Assembly (NCBI RefSeq): GCF_051124815.1
Contig: NZ_CP118491.1
Coordinates: 124,001-188,000, forward strand
DNA length: 64,000 bases
From: Azospirillum sp051124815
Lineage (GTDB): Bacteria; Pseudomonadota; Alphaproteobacteria; Azospirillales; Azospirillaceae
Direction of reading: 5' to 3'
Each line of letters opens with the position of its first letter. Position 1 is the first letter of the stretch. This document shows, piece after piece, positions 9,860 through 18,645 of this stretch. A program made the position numbers and the translations under genes. The notes under the pieces are model-generated. The model saw only the letters and a program-made list of their open reading frames with translations. It had not been told where the DNA came from and did not search any database.

Positions 9860-10603
9860 TCAGCCCTCACCCACGGCGAAAATGCTTTCGGCAACGGCAA
9901 GGTCGCTCTGCTGGTCAACCTCGCACCAGGGACCTGCGGCGGGCACCGCATAGATCTCGACGCCGAGCTTCAGCAGGCGGGAGAGCAATCCGGTCATGTC
10001 GAGCCGGTCGGCGTCCTCCGGCGACAGACCTGCGACATACCCCACCACCATCTTCCAACCGGCCGGGGTGATGCGCAGCAGCCCCATATATTGGCCCTGC
10101 ACCTCGTCCAGTGACTTGGGGCGAGCGCCAATGGTGATCAGCCGGCCGCCTGCGTCGACACCGAATGTTTCCGCGTCATCCAACGGATCGGCAAAGCGTC
10201 GGCTCCATAGCCGGAGCCAGTCCGGATCATAGGTGATGGCAATTTCACCAGGTGCTGCCATCAGCCGGCGGACCGTCCCGGAACCGTAGACGATGTCCGT
10301 ATAGCTGACTAGGCAAGGCGCTTCGGCCAACCACTCCCCCGCGCAGGCAAGCGAGGCGACCATGTTGGTCCGTTGCCAGCGGCCATTGGTGAAGAAGCGG
10401 GATACCGGCAGCCCTTGCCGGTCCCAGAAGTCGGCAAGATAGCCGCGCACGATGCCGATCTCGCCGATCCCGGCTGCGTTCAGCGCCTCGACCTGCCACT
10501 GCACGAGAGGTTTTCCGTGGAGCTGGACAAAACATTTTGGATGGGTGGCGGTCATGGTCCCCAGACGAGAACCGCGACCGGCAGCAAGAAGAATGGCTTT
10601 CAT
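9860..10603 (-). CDS. Nucleotidyltransferase, probable CTP:phosphoglutamine cytidylyltransferase (Cj1416-like)
   Basis: 247 residues with the NTP-transferase signature at the very start (KAILLAAGRGSRLG, residues 2-15), PKCFVQLHGKPL with the binding Lys at 23, and a metal Asp in SYTDIVY near 102. This is the phosphocholine-cytidylyltransferase-like branch. In C. jejuni, Cj1416 converts phosphoglutamine plus CTP to CDP-L-glutamine; the same four neighbouring enzyme types occur here, so that role is inferred. The ATG at 10603 overlaps the amidotransferase stop by four bases. The frame is open far upstream but only this ATG gives a sensible N-terminus. Confidence 0.85.
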   Translation of the reverse strand: MKAILLAAGRGSRLGTMTATHPKCFVQLHGKPLVQWQVEALNAAGIGEIGIVRGYLADFWDRQGLPVSRFFTNGRWQRTNMVASLACAGEWLAEAPCLVSYTDIVYGSGTVRRLMAAPGEIAITYDPDWLRLWSRRFADPLDDAETFGVDAGGRLITIGARPKSLDEVQGQYMGLLRITPAGWKMVVGYVAGLSPEDADRLDMTGLLSRLLKLGVEIYAVPAAGPWCEVDQQSDLAVAESIFAVGEG

Positions 10604-11205
10604 GACAGGGCCAGCAGGTTGCGGAACAGGGCGATGTCCCGGGGATCGAAAGGAGCCACCCGTTCCGGATGCCACATCACTGCGGCCATTGGAAGTGTGG
10701 GATGGCGGATCGCCTCGATCAGGTTGTCCTCCGCACTGTATGCTTCGATGACCCAAGGCTCCGGCATCTGGACGATCCCATAGCGGTGAAAGCTGTTCAC
10801 CCGCCGCCCCCCCCATGAACCCTCGATCCAATGCGCACTGCCGATGTGACCGGGAACATCCGCCATCTGCCCCCCGGCGCTCTGCACCAGAGCCTGCAAA
10901 CCGCGGCAAACCCCCACCAGAGGCAAGGCGCTCCTGGCAGCCTGCCCGATCAACTCCTCTTCGACGGCGTCCCGCTCCGGTGCCGTTCCTCCAAGAGCCG
11001 CCAGATCACCACCACCAGTCAGGATGACGCCCGACAGTTTTGGAATCAGGAGCCTAACCGTTTCAAGGTGGTTCGGCAAAGGAAGTGGCACTCCGCCCAA
11101 AGCGGCAACGAAGTGGACCCAACTCTGGTCCAGCTGATCCCGCCGTTCGTTCCAGCCTGTCACCTCCTCCACTCTCTGGGTGAGACCAATAAACGGCTTT
11201 ATCAT
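10600..11205 (-). CDS. Class I glutamine amidotransferase, probable gamma-glutamyl-CDP-amidate hydrolase (Cj1417-like)
   Basis: About 201 residues of the peptidase C26/class I amidotransferase fold. The triad is visible: Cys100 in VGVCRGLQ (nucleophile elbow), His179 and Glu181 in MWHPER, and the oxyanion loop LTGGGD precedes it. There is no synthetase partner, so it is a stand-alone hydrolase. Its C. jejuni counterpart cleaves CDP-L-glutamine to cytidine diphosphoramidate and glutamate. The start at 11205 is preferred because GGAAGG lies seven bases upstream; an ATG at 11226 is the alternative. It sits between the kinase (about 25 bases upstream) and the cytidylyltransferase (4-base overlap), a tight operon. 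Confidence 0.85.
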   Translation of the reverse strand: MIKPFIGLTQRVEEVTGWNERRDQLDQSWVHFVAALGGVPLPLPNHLETVRLLIPKLSGVILTGGGDLAALGGTAPERDAVEEELIGQAARSALPLVGVCRGLQALVQSAGGQMADVPGHIGSAHWIEGSWGGRRVNSFHRYGIVQMPEPWVIEAYSAEDNLIEAIRHPTLPMAAVMWHPERVAPFDPRDIALFRNLLALS

Positions 11206-11230
11206 CTTTTTGCCTTCCGTCCCCATTTCT

Positions 11231-13669
11231 TCACATCAGAACCGTCACCTGCTTGCCGACGCCATCAATCTGCAGCCGGCGCGCTTTGGACCAGTTCCGG
11301 TAGAGGGCCTCGCCGCAGCCGATGACCGCCGGCAACCCCAGCTCCTGCGCCCGGATTGCCATGTGCGAGTTGAGGCCGCCATACTGCGTGATGAAGCCGG
11401 CGATGTTGCAGGTGAACAGCCAGTCATAGCCGGGATCGGCTGCCGGAATTAGGACGATCCGGCCCTGCAACCCTTCCCGCCCACCATCGGCAAGCGTCAC
11501 CGGAGCCGTGATCCGCTTCTGGGTGACGAAATTCGGGGCGCTGGGTGGAAGATGGAAACTCCAGACCTGGTCCGGACAGGTGATGAGCGGCGGCAAGACG
11601 ATGCAGGATGTTCTGGAATGCCGCTCCTTGCCGTCGGTGATCGAGCGGAGGAGCAAGTCGCACGGATCGTCGGTGCCTCCAACGATGCGGGTAACGACGC
11701 CGATGTCGGCGAACGACAAGTCTTCACGGCTGAACCCCATTTCTTCACCCCAGCCGGCAAACAGCTCAAGCGCATCGCTCAAGTTGGCGGTGAAGACAAA
11801 CTTTGCATACTCCCGGCCCTCGATTGCCGCCTTGAGAAAGTCGAACAGACCGAGCAGATTGTCCTCCAATCCGTGACGGGCGAGCAAATCCTCAATCCGG
11901 CGGAACTGGTCCAAGGTAAGTGAAAATGACTTGGTCGAGGATGACGGATGGTCCTGCCGAGATGACCAGTCGAAGTAAAGTTCCGGCGCCGCATCATAAC
12001 GCGGAGAGGTGATGTCGTAAGTGCCTGGACGCAAATGCCCATAGCGGGCCAGAAAGGCGCTTTTCGACATCTGCCGGAAGTCGCGGCTCATCTCGCTCGA
12101 TACGGTTTCGAGGGAGCCCATGAACTGGTCGCGCTCGTCTTCCGAAAAGACGCCGGCCTCCACCAGCGAGCGGAGGAGTTGGACCGCGATGAAGCCGGCT
12201 CGTGCCAACCCGGCAAAGGGCAGGGTGCCGTAACGCTTGCAGTCTTCCAACAGCCAGTAAATCTTTTCCGGCGCTCCAAGCCCACTCTCCAGGATTGTCT
12301 TGCGCTTGGCGGCCAGGATGTCGAGTTTGGCGCGGTCCTGCCGCCAAAGCCCCTGTCCATGATGGATGATCCGGTGGGTCAGACGGCGCAGGCTGTCGGC
12401 CAGCGTTTCGGTGTCCGCCCGGGTGAAGCCCGCCGCCATCAAACGTTCCAGCCTGTCCGGCAGGTCGAAGCTGTAGCAGCTGAAAACGACGTCGAACTCG
12501 ACCTTGTCATGCCATGTCGGATGGGCGACCAACGTGTCCAAATAGTGATCGGTCAGGCGCTCGGCCAAATCATCCGGTAGATCCTTCGGGAGAAAGGAAT
12601 TGAAGCTCACCCGGACATCGATGAACGGAATTCCCTCGAAGCTCTGGAGCAGCGGGAAACTTCGCAAGTTCCGGTAGCCATAATTGTCGCGTTGGTAGGC
12701 CCAGATGGCGTCGGTGACGAGGTCCTTGTAAAGGGACAAGGCGAGCGGGCGCGGCCGCACGCCGATAATTTCGGCCGGGTTCCAGTCGGGCATCACGCCA
12801 TAGACGGTGCGTTTGCCGAACAGAAAGGGATGACTGGCCTGTCCTGCGGCAACCCTACCGGCAATCCGCTCCATCCAGGCGGTATGAGCTTTCGGATCCG
12901 GTTGCGAAACCCGCAGGACCAAAGGGCGGACCTGAAGCAGCACCACCGCTCCATCGCGGCGGACCGCAAACTCAACATCAAGCGCCATCTCGGAAAACAG
13001 ACTGCCAAGTTCCCGCAGAAGAGCGACGACCCCAGCCAGAGGGACTGGACCGGCAGGAGCCGCGTGATGGATGTAGCAGGCTTGCAGCCCGGCTGCGTCA
13101 CCTGATGTAACGGCGTCGGTCCGCTCACCCTCGCTGTAGTTGATGACGTAATAGGGGCCACCACCATTGGGGTCATGAGTGAAGGCTACACCGGCTATGA
13201 CCACGTCCTCGACCATCGGTTGGACAAAGAACTGATGGTCGCCGGGATGCTCAGCCATTGCCCAAGCGACTTGGCCGCAGGCTTCGGCAAGCTCCTCCGG
13301 TCGGATGTTCAGCCGGGTGAGAAAAGCGCCGGCCATGGAGCTTTCGGTTCCATCCTCTTGCGCCGCCGAGGAGCGAACCGCCATGCAGGACCAGTTTCTG
13401 GCTTTCAGCCGGGAGAGAACGCGTCCTGGCTGGTTCAACCAGTCCACCAGGGAAACGACTTCAAGCGGCGGGACCGCGGCGGTGCACAGACGGCTTTCAA
13501 GGGCCAACAAAGTTTGTGCCTTGGATTTGCCGCGCCATGGTGCCGCCACCTGCTCGATTCGGTTTGGCTCACATGCGGCCGTGTTCTCAACCACCCGTTC
13601 CAGGTCCGCCAAGGTATGGTCCCGTGCATGGGCCATGATTGTCCGGGATACGATTTCTGTCATGGCCAT
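11231..13669 (-). CDS. PEP-synthase-like kinase, probable L-glutamine kinase (Cj1418-like)
   Basis: 812 residues. The N-terminal third is an ATP-grasp/PPDK-type nucleotide-binding domain (AVRSSAAQED at 97-106, VEFAVRRDGAVVLLQVRPL near 250). The C-terminus is the swivelling phosphohistidine domain, GGLNSHMAIRAQELGLPAV, with His769 as the phosphate carrier. The PEP/pyruvate-binding TIM barrel of true PEP synthase is absent; a ~450-residue unrelated middle replaces it. That layout fits C. jejuni Cj1418, which phosphorylates the amide nitrogen of L-glutamine, the committed step to phosphoramidate. Function is inferred from architecture plus neighbours. A second ATG at codon 3 is possible. Confidence 0.87.
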   Translation of the reverse strand: MAMTEIVSRTIMAHARDHTLADLERVVENTAACEPNRIEQVAAPWRGKSKAQTLLALESRLCTAAVPPLEVVSLVDWLNQPGRVLSRLKARNWSCMAVRSSAAQEDGTESSMAGAFLTRLNIRPEELAEACGQVAWAMAEHPGDHQFFVQPMVEDVVIAGVAFTHDPNGGGPYYVINYSEGERTDAVTSGDAAGLQACYIHHAAPAGPVPLAGVVALLRELGSLFSEMALDVEFAVRRDGAVVLLQVRPLVLRVSQPDPKAHTAWMERIAGRVAAGQASHPFLFGKRTVYGVMPDWNPAEIIGVRPRPLALSLYKDLVTDAIWAYQRDNYGYRNLRSFPLLQSFEGIPFIDVRVSFNSFLPKDLPDDLAERLTDHYLDTLVAHPTWHDKVEFDVVFSCYSFDLPDRLERLMAAGFTRADTETLADSLRRLTHRIIHHGQGLWRQDRAKLDILAAKRKTILESGLGAPEKIYWLLEDCKRYGTLPFAGLARAGFIAVQLLRSLVEAGVFSEDERDQFMGSLETVSSEMSRDFRQMSKSAFLARYGHLRPGTYDITSPRYDAAPELYFDWSSRQDHPSSSTKSFSLTLDQFRRIEDLLARHGLEDNLLGLFDFLKAAIEGREYAKFVFTANLSDALELFAGWGEEMGFSREDLSFADIGVVTRIVGGTDDPCDLLLRSITDGKERHSRTSCIVLPPLITCPDQVWSFHLPPSAPNFVTQKRITAPVTLADGGREGLQGRIVLIPAADPGYDWLFTCNIAGFITQYGGLNSHMAIRAQELGLPAVIGCGEALYRNWSKARRLQIDGVGKQVTVLM

Positions 13670-13795
13670 GTCGTGTAGCGGGGTGGAGTTGCTCGGAGAA
13701 GCGACTCTTCACCACGAAATGGTCCAGCCTAAACATTAAGGATCATTTACTTCGAATGGAACCAATGCCAACGCGTCGGGTGATTGGCTGGGCAA

Positions 13796-14602
13796 TCAGC
13801 GAGAGGAAAGTGACCGGGGCATAGTGGTGTTGTGGATTAGCCGCCAGATTTCCTCTGCTGTATCGTCCGGCGTCCGGTCAGGGGCATGATCGACGACCAG
13901 ATCGGCGTGGCGCGGCTCTTCGGCAACGACATCCACCCCGACCATGCCGGCACCATGACCGGCCGCTGAACGGGTATAAAGCCCTTTCGGATCACGGCGG
14001 CGCAGCTCGTCCACGGGAACGCGCAGGTAGACCTCCAGATAGCCGGGAATCTGTACCCGGTTCCACTTTCTCACCTCATGGAACATCGAAACCGTGGCGC
14101 AGAGCACGTCAAGCCCACGCGCAGCAACGGCTTGGCACAGCCTTCCATAAAGCAGGGCCAGCCATAGCCGCTGCTCCCGGTCATGCCCGAATGCAATCTG
14201 CAATTCTTTGCTCAACAGGTCTCGTATGACATCGCCATCCAATATGACGCATGGCCTTTGCGCCCGAGCGAACATGGGAACAAGGCGGTGTGCGACCGTC
14301 GTCTTCCCGGCACCGGATAATCCGGTGATCCAAACTACAACTCCTGTGCGATCCTGCACAAACTGGTTCTCACTCAGCTTTTCCACGAGGGAGTCGAACT
14401 GTTTTGGGCTGATGGAATGCAACGGAGAGAGTCCTGTGTCCTGTCGAAGTGGAAGTTTCTCCCGACGCTGTTCGGTGGTCACACGGGCAACCCTTGAATT
14501 GGCAGTCTGTCTGCGGTTTGTACCATGGGCGATTTCGGTCTCTCCGGCAATGATCGTATGGCATAAACCAGTCATTAACACCGACTGTCGAATGTGTGCC
14601 AT
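13796..14602 (-). CDS. APS-kinase-like protein, probable cytidine diphosphoramidate kinase (Cj1415-like)
   Basis: The C-terminal ~180 residues are an adenylylsulfate-kinase-like P-loop kinase: VVVWITGLSGAGKTT (P-loop at 94-101) and VILDGDVIRD (119-128). No sulfate-assimilation genes are nearby, and it lies next to the three other phosphoramidate-type enzymes; in C. jejuni, Cj1415 phosphorylates the ribose 3'-hydroxyl of cytidine diphosphoramidate. The first ~85 residues have no APS-kinase counterpart. The true start may therefore be an internal GTG near the kinase domain, or this may be a genuine extension; no clear ribosome-binding site decides it. About 126 bases separate it from the glutamine kinase gene. 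Confidence 0.82.
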   Translation of the reverse strand: MAHIRQSVLMTGLCHTIIAGETEIAHGTNRRQTANSRVARVTTEQRREKLPLRQDTGLSPLHSISPKQFDSLVEKLSENQFVQDRTGVVVWITGLSGAGKTTVAHRLVPMFARAQRPCVILDGDVIRDLLSKELQIAFGHDREQRLWLALLYGRLCQAVAARGLDVLCATVSMFHEVRKWNRVQIPGYLEVYLRVPVDELRRRDPKGLYTRSAAGHGAGMVGVDVVAEEPRHADLVVDHAPDRTPDDTAEEIWRLIHNTTMPRSLSSR

Positions 14603-14650
14603 GTGTTGCAGACAGGCTGTGGACGCCTACATCATACTGTGGAGCACTCA

Positions 14651-15433
14651 GTGAGCACTGAAACCGTAAAGCATGGTGATTTCACCGGATTGGCAAAAGA
14701 CTACGCACAGTATCGGCCTGCCTATAGCGAGACGGTACTTTCCGCGATCGTCGGGCTGATTGGGAAGCCACCATCGCAGGCCGACGCGGTCGATGTGGGG
14801 GCCGGAACGGGCATCTGGACCCGCATGCTCGCACGGCGCAGTTTTCGCTCTGTCATAGCAGTAGAGCCCAATGCCGAAATGCGAAGCCACGGTGCCGCCG
14901 CCGCCGACAACGGTCCAGTCCTTTGGATCGATGGCAGTGCCGAGCGGACGACCCTGGCCGACAGCTCCGCTGATCTTCTCTCGATGGCTTCATCGTTTCA
15001 CTGGGCCGATTTTGATACGGCAACACGGGAATTCCACCGCGTGCTCCGCCCCGACGGCCACTTTGTCGCTCTTTGGAACCCCCGCTTGATCGAAGCCAAT
15101 CCGCTGCTTGTGCGGATTGAGGAACGTCTGCGCGACATGTCGCCGGACATGAAGCGCGTTTCATCCGGCAGGTCAGGGATCACCGCGACCTTGACCGAGC
15201 GTCTGTGGGCCTGCCCGTATTTCGATGACATCGTCTACTTGGAAGGGCGGCATACGGCCGATTTGTCGGTTGAGCATTATCTAGGGGCATGGCGATCGGT
15301 GAACGATGTGCAGGCCCAACTTGGTCCGGAACGTTTTGCAGACTTCCTTGCCTTTGCCGCTGATGTGCTGAAAGGCGAACGCTTGGTCAGGACGACCTAT
15401 CTGACGCGAGCCTGGGTTGCGCGACGGGTTTGA
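14651..15433 (+). CDS. Class I SAM-dependent methyltransferase next to phosphoramidate genes
   Basis: 260 residues starting at a GTG with GGAG seven bases upstream. Motif I is AVDVGAGTGIW, a MASSFHWADFD motif follows, and HRVLRPDGHFVALWNP is the motif V/VI region: a methyltransferase-11 domain. The N-terminus (DFTGLAKDYAQYRPAYS) is characteristic of a subgroup in glycan loci. It is divergent from the kinase gene and shares a very short spacer. In C. jejuni two methyltransferases adjoin the phosphoramidate enzymes and are needed for O-methylation; this protein is of similar size and is the better candidate in the window. It is the last gene of the lower-GC block. Confidence 0.85.
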   Translation: MSTETVKHGDFTGLAKDYAQYRPAYSETVLSAIVGLIGKPPSQADAVDVGAGTGIWTRMLARRSFRSVIAVEPNAEMRSHGAAAADNGPVLWIDGSAERTTLADSSADLLSMASSFHWADFDTATREFHRVLRPDGHFVALWNPRLIEANPLLVRIEERLRDMSPDMKRVSSGRSGITATLTERLWACPYFDDIVYLEGRHTADLSVEHYLGAWRSVNDVQAQLGPERFADFLAFAADVLKGERLVRTTYLTRAWVARRV

Positions 15434-15483
15434 TGGTGCGTGAAAGGGCCGAGGCATCGATCCCCACCTGATGAAGGCAAGGA

Positions 15484-16581
15484 TCACCCCACCGCCAGCA
15501 CTGGATAGCCCTCCGGCAAATCCACCACCTGCGGCTCCGGCATCGGCCCCAGCTCCGCCACCATCGCCCCCCAGGACCAGCCGACGCCGAAGCCGGCCAT
15601 CAGCGTCTTCACCGGACCGGCCGCCAGCTGGGCGCCCATGCTGTGGCAGACCGCCAGCGGGATGGAGGCGGAGCTGGTGTTGCCGAAGCCCTGCATGTCG
15701 ATGATGAACTTCTCGGCCGGCGCCTTCACGCGCTTGCGCAGATGCTCCAGCATGAAGGCGTTGGCCTGGTGCAGGACGAAGCGGTCGACGCCGTCGACGT
15801 CGGTGCCGGCATGCTCCATCGCCTCGCGCAGCAGCGGCGGCACGGCCCGCAGGGTGAAGGAGAACACCTCCGCCCCGTTCAGGGTCAGGCGCGAATCGCG
15901 CTCCAGCTGGGCGGCCTCGTCGCCGCCGGCGATCCGGCCGGCGGTGCCGACCGGCGGGATCAGGCAATGGCGCTTGCCGCCGGCCTTGACGAAGATGTGC
16001 GGGGCGCCGGCGCCGTCGGTGCCGATCACCACCGGAATCGGCGGGGCCGCCGCGTCCACCTCCAGCGCGGTGGCCGATCCGGCATCGCCGAACAAGGGCA
16101 GGGTGGCGCGGTCCTCCGGGTGCAGGTGGCGGGTGGCGTTGTCGCCGCACAGGACCAGCGCCCGCTTGGCGGTCGACCCGCCCAGCAGCTTCGCCGCGAT
16201 CCACAGGCCGTAGACATAGCCCGAGCAGCCCAGCGGCACGTCGAAGGCCGCCGCACTGGTCGGCAGCCCCAGCCGGTGCTGCATGATGCAGGCGGTCGCC
16301 GGCAGCACGTAATCGGCGTCCTGCGAGACGAAGACCAGCACCTCCACCGTCGCCGGGTCCCAGTCCAGCTGCTGCATCAGCCCTTCCGCCGCGGCGACGC
16401 AGAGGTCGGATGCGCAATAGGGCGGCGGCAGCACGCGGCGTTCCTGCACGCCGATGGTGGCGGCCAGCTTCTTCGCCTCCTCCACCGTGAACATGCCCGG
16501 ATCCTCGACGAAGGAATGGCGCTGGGGCGGCACCACCGCGCGCAGGCCGGCGATCCGGATGCCGTCGATGATGGCTTTCAT
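15484..16581 (-). CDS. 3-oxoacyl-ACP synthase III (FabH-like)
   Basis: 365 residues with the thiolase-fold catalytic triad: Cys119 in DVPLGCSGYVYGL, His271 in FVLHQANAF, and Asn301 in GFGNTSSASIP. Length and motifs match ketoacyl-ACP synthase III, which condenses an acyl-CoA with malonyl-ACP. The start at 16581 has GGACAGGA just upstream; the frame is open further but without coding features. It is separated from the other fatty-acid genes a cell needs, and lies near an SDR and a PseH-like acetyltransferase. A role in making a short acyl donor for a sugar is inferred, rather than housekeeping lipid synthesis. Confidence 0.9.
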   Translation of the reverse strand: MKAIIDGIRIAGLRAVVPPQRHSFVEDPGMFTVEEAKKLAATIGVQERRVLPPPYCASDLCVAAAEGLMQQLDWDPATVEVLVFVSQDADYVLPATACIMQHRLGLPTSAAAFDVPLGCSGYVYGLWIAAKLLGGSTAKRALVLCGDNATRHLHPEDRATLPLFGDAGSATALEVDAAAPPIPVVIGTDGAGAPHIFVKAGGKRHCLIPPVGTAGRIAGGDEAAQLERDSRLTLNGAEVFSFTLRAVPPLLREAMEHAGTDVDGVDRFVLHQANAFMLEHLRKRVKAPAEKFIIDMQGFGNTSSASIPLAVCHSMGAQLAAGPVKTLMAGFGVGWSWGAMVAELGPMPEPQVVDLPEGYPVLAVG

Positions 16582-16721
16582 GGCAGTCCTGTCCTTCGCG
16601 TGTTCCAGGGCCCGGCAAGGGCCTCTTCGGTGATCGGTGGCCGGCACCATAGCCCGCACCATAGCGCACAGTGACGCCGGATTGGTTTCCGGAAGATTGA
16701 TTGCGGCACACGGTCCTATGG

Positions 16722-17033
16722 TCACCGCTCCGGTTCCTTCCGGGAAGGCTCCGGGATGGCAGGCTTTGGGATCAGGCCGACGGTCAGCCCGAAGGGCCGG
16801 GCCAGCCGTTCCAGCGTCGCCACCGTCGGGTTGGCGGCCCCGGTCTCCAACTGCGAGACCTGCCGGGTGGTGAGGCCGAAGGTCTGCCCAAACTCCGCCT
16901 GGGTCATGCCGAAGGAGCGACGCATGCCGCGCACCCCCTCGGCCCAGGTCAGTTCTCCCCCTTCCGCCGCCCGGAGCAGGCTATGGCGTGCCTCGAACAG
17001 CTCCACTCGGCTGGGCGGCTTACGGCGCGGCAT
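16722..17033 (-). CDS. hipB: HipB-like antitoxin, XRE helix-turn-helix
   Basis: 103 residues. The central part is a lambda-repressor-type HTH (GMTQAEFGQTFGLTTRQVSQLE, with the NPTVATLERLARPFG helix following), as in HipB DNA-binding antitoxins. The start at 17033 follows a GGAAAGG site by eight bases and overlaps the last 14 bases of hipA. In the classical order hipB precedes hipA; here the toxin gene is first. It should neutralise HipA and repress the promoter upstream of hipA, where an inverted repeat is visible at 18471-18484. Confidence 0.85.
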   Translation of the reverse strand: MPRRKPPSRVELFEARHSLLRAAEGGELTWAEGVRGMRRSFGMTQAEFGQTFGLTTRQVSQLETGAANPTVATLERLARPFGLTVGLIPKPAIPEPSRKEPER

Positions 17034-18405
17034 CGGCCCGGCCTTTCCCAAAATCTCCTGCCGGCAGCGCCGCGAGTGCGGCGGCAAGCTCGCCGCAGGC
17101 GGCGAAGGCGCGGGCGATCACCGGCTCCGGTACCCCATGGGCACGCGCCGTCTCCGGCAAGGCGGCGACCGCATCGGCCTTCGCCGACAGCGCCCCGGCC
17201 AGCCGCCTGCCCAGCCCATCGTCCCCGGTGACGGCGGCGACGGCCTCGCAAATCCGCTCGAACCGGATGGGGAAGCCGCCACCGCGCAGGCACTCCCAGC
17301 GGGTCGATGGCGCGATCACCCCCGGATCCAGCACCATCGGCGCGAAGTCGAAGCGCGGGGTCAGGCCGATCCAGCCGTCGGGGCGCTTCTGCAGGGCGGT
17401 GTTGCGGCCATGGTTGTCGGTGTCGCCCATCGCCCGGTTCAGCAGGTCGCGCAGCACATACTCGACGATCTCCCCGGCCGGTTCGGTGCAGACGGCATGG
17501 AGGACGGCGATATAGGCCTCATGCGTCGTCTGGTGGCCGAAGGCGGCGACACCGGCGGCGGACACCAGGCTTTCCTGGCCCAGCCGCGTCACGCCGCCAC
17601 CCAACACACCGTTCGCCACCACGGCGCGGTCGAAGCGGGGGATCACCAGCGTGTCGCCGCGATGGATCAGCGGACGGCCGACCCGCAGGCCGAAGCCGCG
17701 GGCGATCTCCAGATAGGGCGCCTCGCAAGCCAGGATCAGGCGGTCCTCCGGTCCCTTCGCCCGCGACATCTTGACGATGACATGGTCGCGGGCCTCGTCA
17801 TCCCCGACCAGGGAGTCGGGATACCACAGCCCGTTATCCTTGCGCGTCAGCAGCAGCTTCGGCCATTCTCCCTGGACACCGCTCGACCCCGAAGCGATCA
17901 GGGCGAAGCGGCCGGCCATGTCCTGGAAAGCGGGGGAGCGGTCGAAGACCTCGTCCAGCGTCACGCCGGCCACCGTTTCACCGCTCAAGCGCTCCCGCTC
18001 GGCCTCATAAGCCTGTTTGACGCGGATGTTGCCGATGGGGCTCCCCGCCCCGCGCAGCAGAAGCGGGAAGGCGAAGCTCTCGTCATCGGGATCGAACCCC
18101 ATCTCGTCCGCCAGACGGCGGCGGGCATGGCCCTGGGGCAGCAGGTCGAGCAGGAAGGGCGGCCAATGGTCCCGGCGATGCGCCGCCATATCGACCCGGT
18201 CGCGCACCGACACCGCCCGCCAGTCGGTCACCGGCCGGCCGGCGGCAAGGTCCGCATTGCCGAAGGTGATGAAATAGAAAGGGTCGTACTCGAGCCGGGT
18301 GGACGAGTGGATCCCGGACCGGATATCGGCGACCGCCAAGTCGGCGGCATCGTGCCAGGCACCGTGCTGATGGATCTGGAGAGTCAGGCTTGCACCGTCG
18401 CCCAT
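17020..18405 (-). CDS. hipA: HipA-family serine/threonine kinase toxin
   Basis: About 461 residues of the HipA kinase fold. Visible motifs are SGSSGVQGEWPKLLL (the flexible loop carrying the regulatory Ser), HVIVKMS (ATP-binding Lys), VIPRFDR, GDTDNHGRNTAL (catalytic Asp and Asn) and PRFDFAPM (metal-binding Asp). HipA toxins phosphorylate aminoacyl-tRNA synthetases and cause growth arrest. The chosen ATG at 18405 has GAGAGAAG upstream; an ATG at 18432 gives nine more residues. It overlaps hipB downstream. Operon order is toxin then antitoxin, unlike E. coli. Confidence 0.9.
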   Translation of the reverse strand: MGDGASLTLQIHQHGAWHDAADLAVADIRSGIHSSTRLEYDPFYFITFGNADLAAGRPVTDWRAVSVRDRVDMAAHRRDHWPPFLLDLLPQGHARRRLADEMGFDPDDESFAFPLLLRGAGSPIGNIRVKQAYEAERERLSGETVAGVTLDEVFDRSPAFQDMAGRFALIASGSSGVQGEWPKLLLTRKDNGLWYPDSLVGDDEARDHVIVKMSRAKGPEDRLILACEAPYLEIARGFGLRVGRPLIHRGDTLVIPRFDRAVVANGVLGGGVTRLGQESLVSAAGVAAFGHQTTHEAYIAVLHAVCTEPAGEIVEYVLRDLLNRAMGDTDNHGRNTALQKRPDGWIGLTPRFDFAPMVLDPGVIAPSTRWECLRGGGFPIRFERICEAVAAVTGDDGLGRRLAGALSAKADAVAALPETARAHGVPEPVIARAFAACGELAAALAALPAGDFGKGRADAAP

Positions 18406-18470
18406 GGCCGCTTCTCTCACAAAATATTCCATCCAAGTGGAGTGTTTCTGAAGGGTATCCCCAATAGAAC

Positions 18471-18484
18471 ACCATTACAATGGT
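18471..18484. promoter_or_regulatory. Inverted repeat, probable HipB operator
   Basis: ACCATT-AC-AATGGT is a perfect 6+6 inverted repeat 66 bases upstream of the hipA start. The position and symmetry suit an autoregulatory operator. It also lies about 160 bases upstream of the divergent SDR gene, so binding could affect both. Confidence 0.45.
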
Positions 18485-18645
18485 ACGTTTCTCTATGGAC
18501 CGGCATCAGCGGTGCCGTCGTTCCCAGACAAGGACGGACGCAGGCGTCCCGCACCAAAAGGCCGCAGCCCCGGACGCGCTGATGTCGGTCGGCGGTCGTG
18601 CTATGGTCCGCATCCCGATACGCCACCAAGCTGGATTTCCCCGCC

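Noticed and set aside
10600..11205. Gamma-glutamyl-GABA hydrolase of putrescine catabolism
   Set aside because: Same peptidase C26 family, but no other putrescine genes and tight coupling to the kinase and cytidylyltransferase.
11231..13669. PEP synthase or pyruvate phosphate dikinase
   Set aside because: The PEP-binding barrel is missing; only the ATP-grasp and phosphohistidine domains are present.
13796..14602. APS kinase for sulfate assimilation
   Set aside because: No ATP sulfurylase or PAPS reductase nearby; the neighbours match the phosphoramidate set instead.
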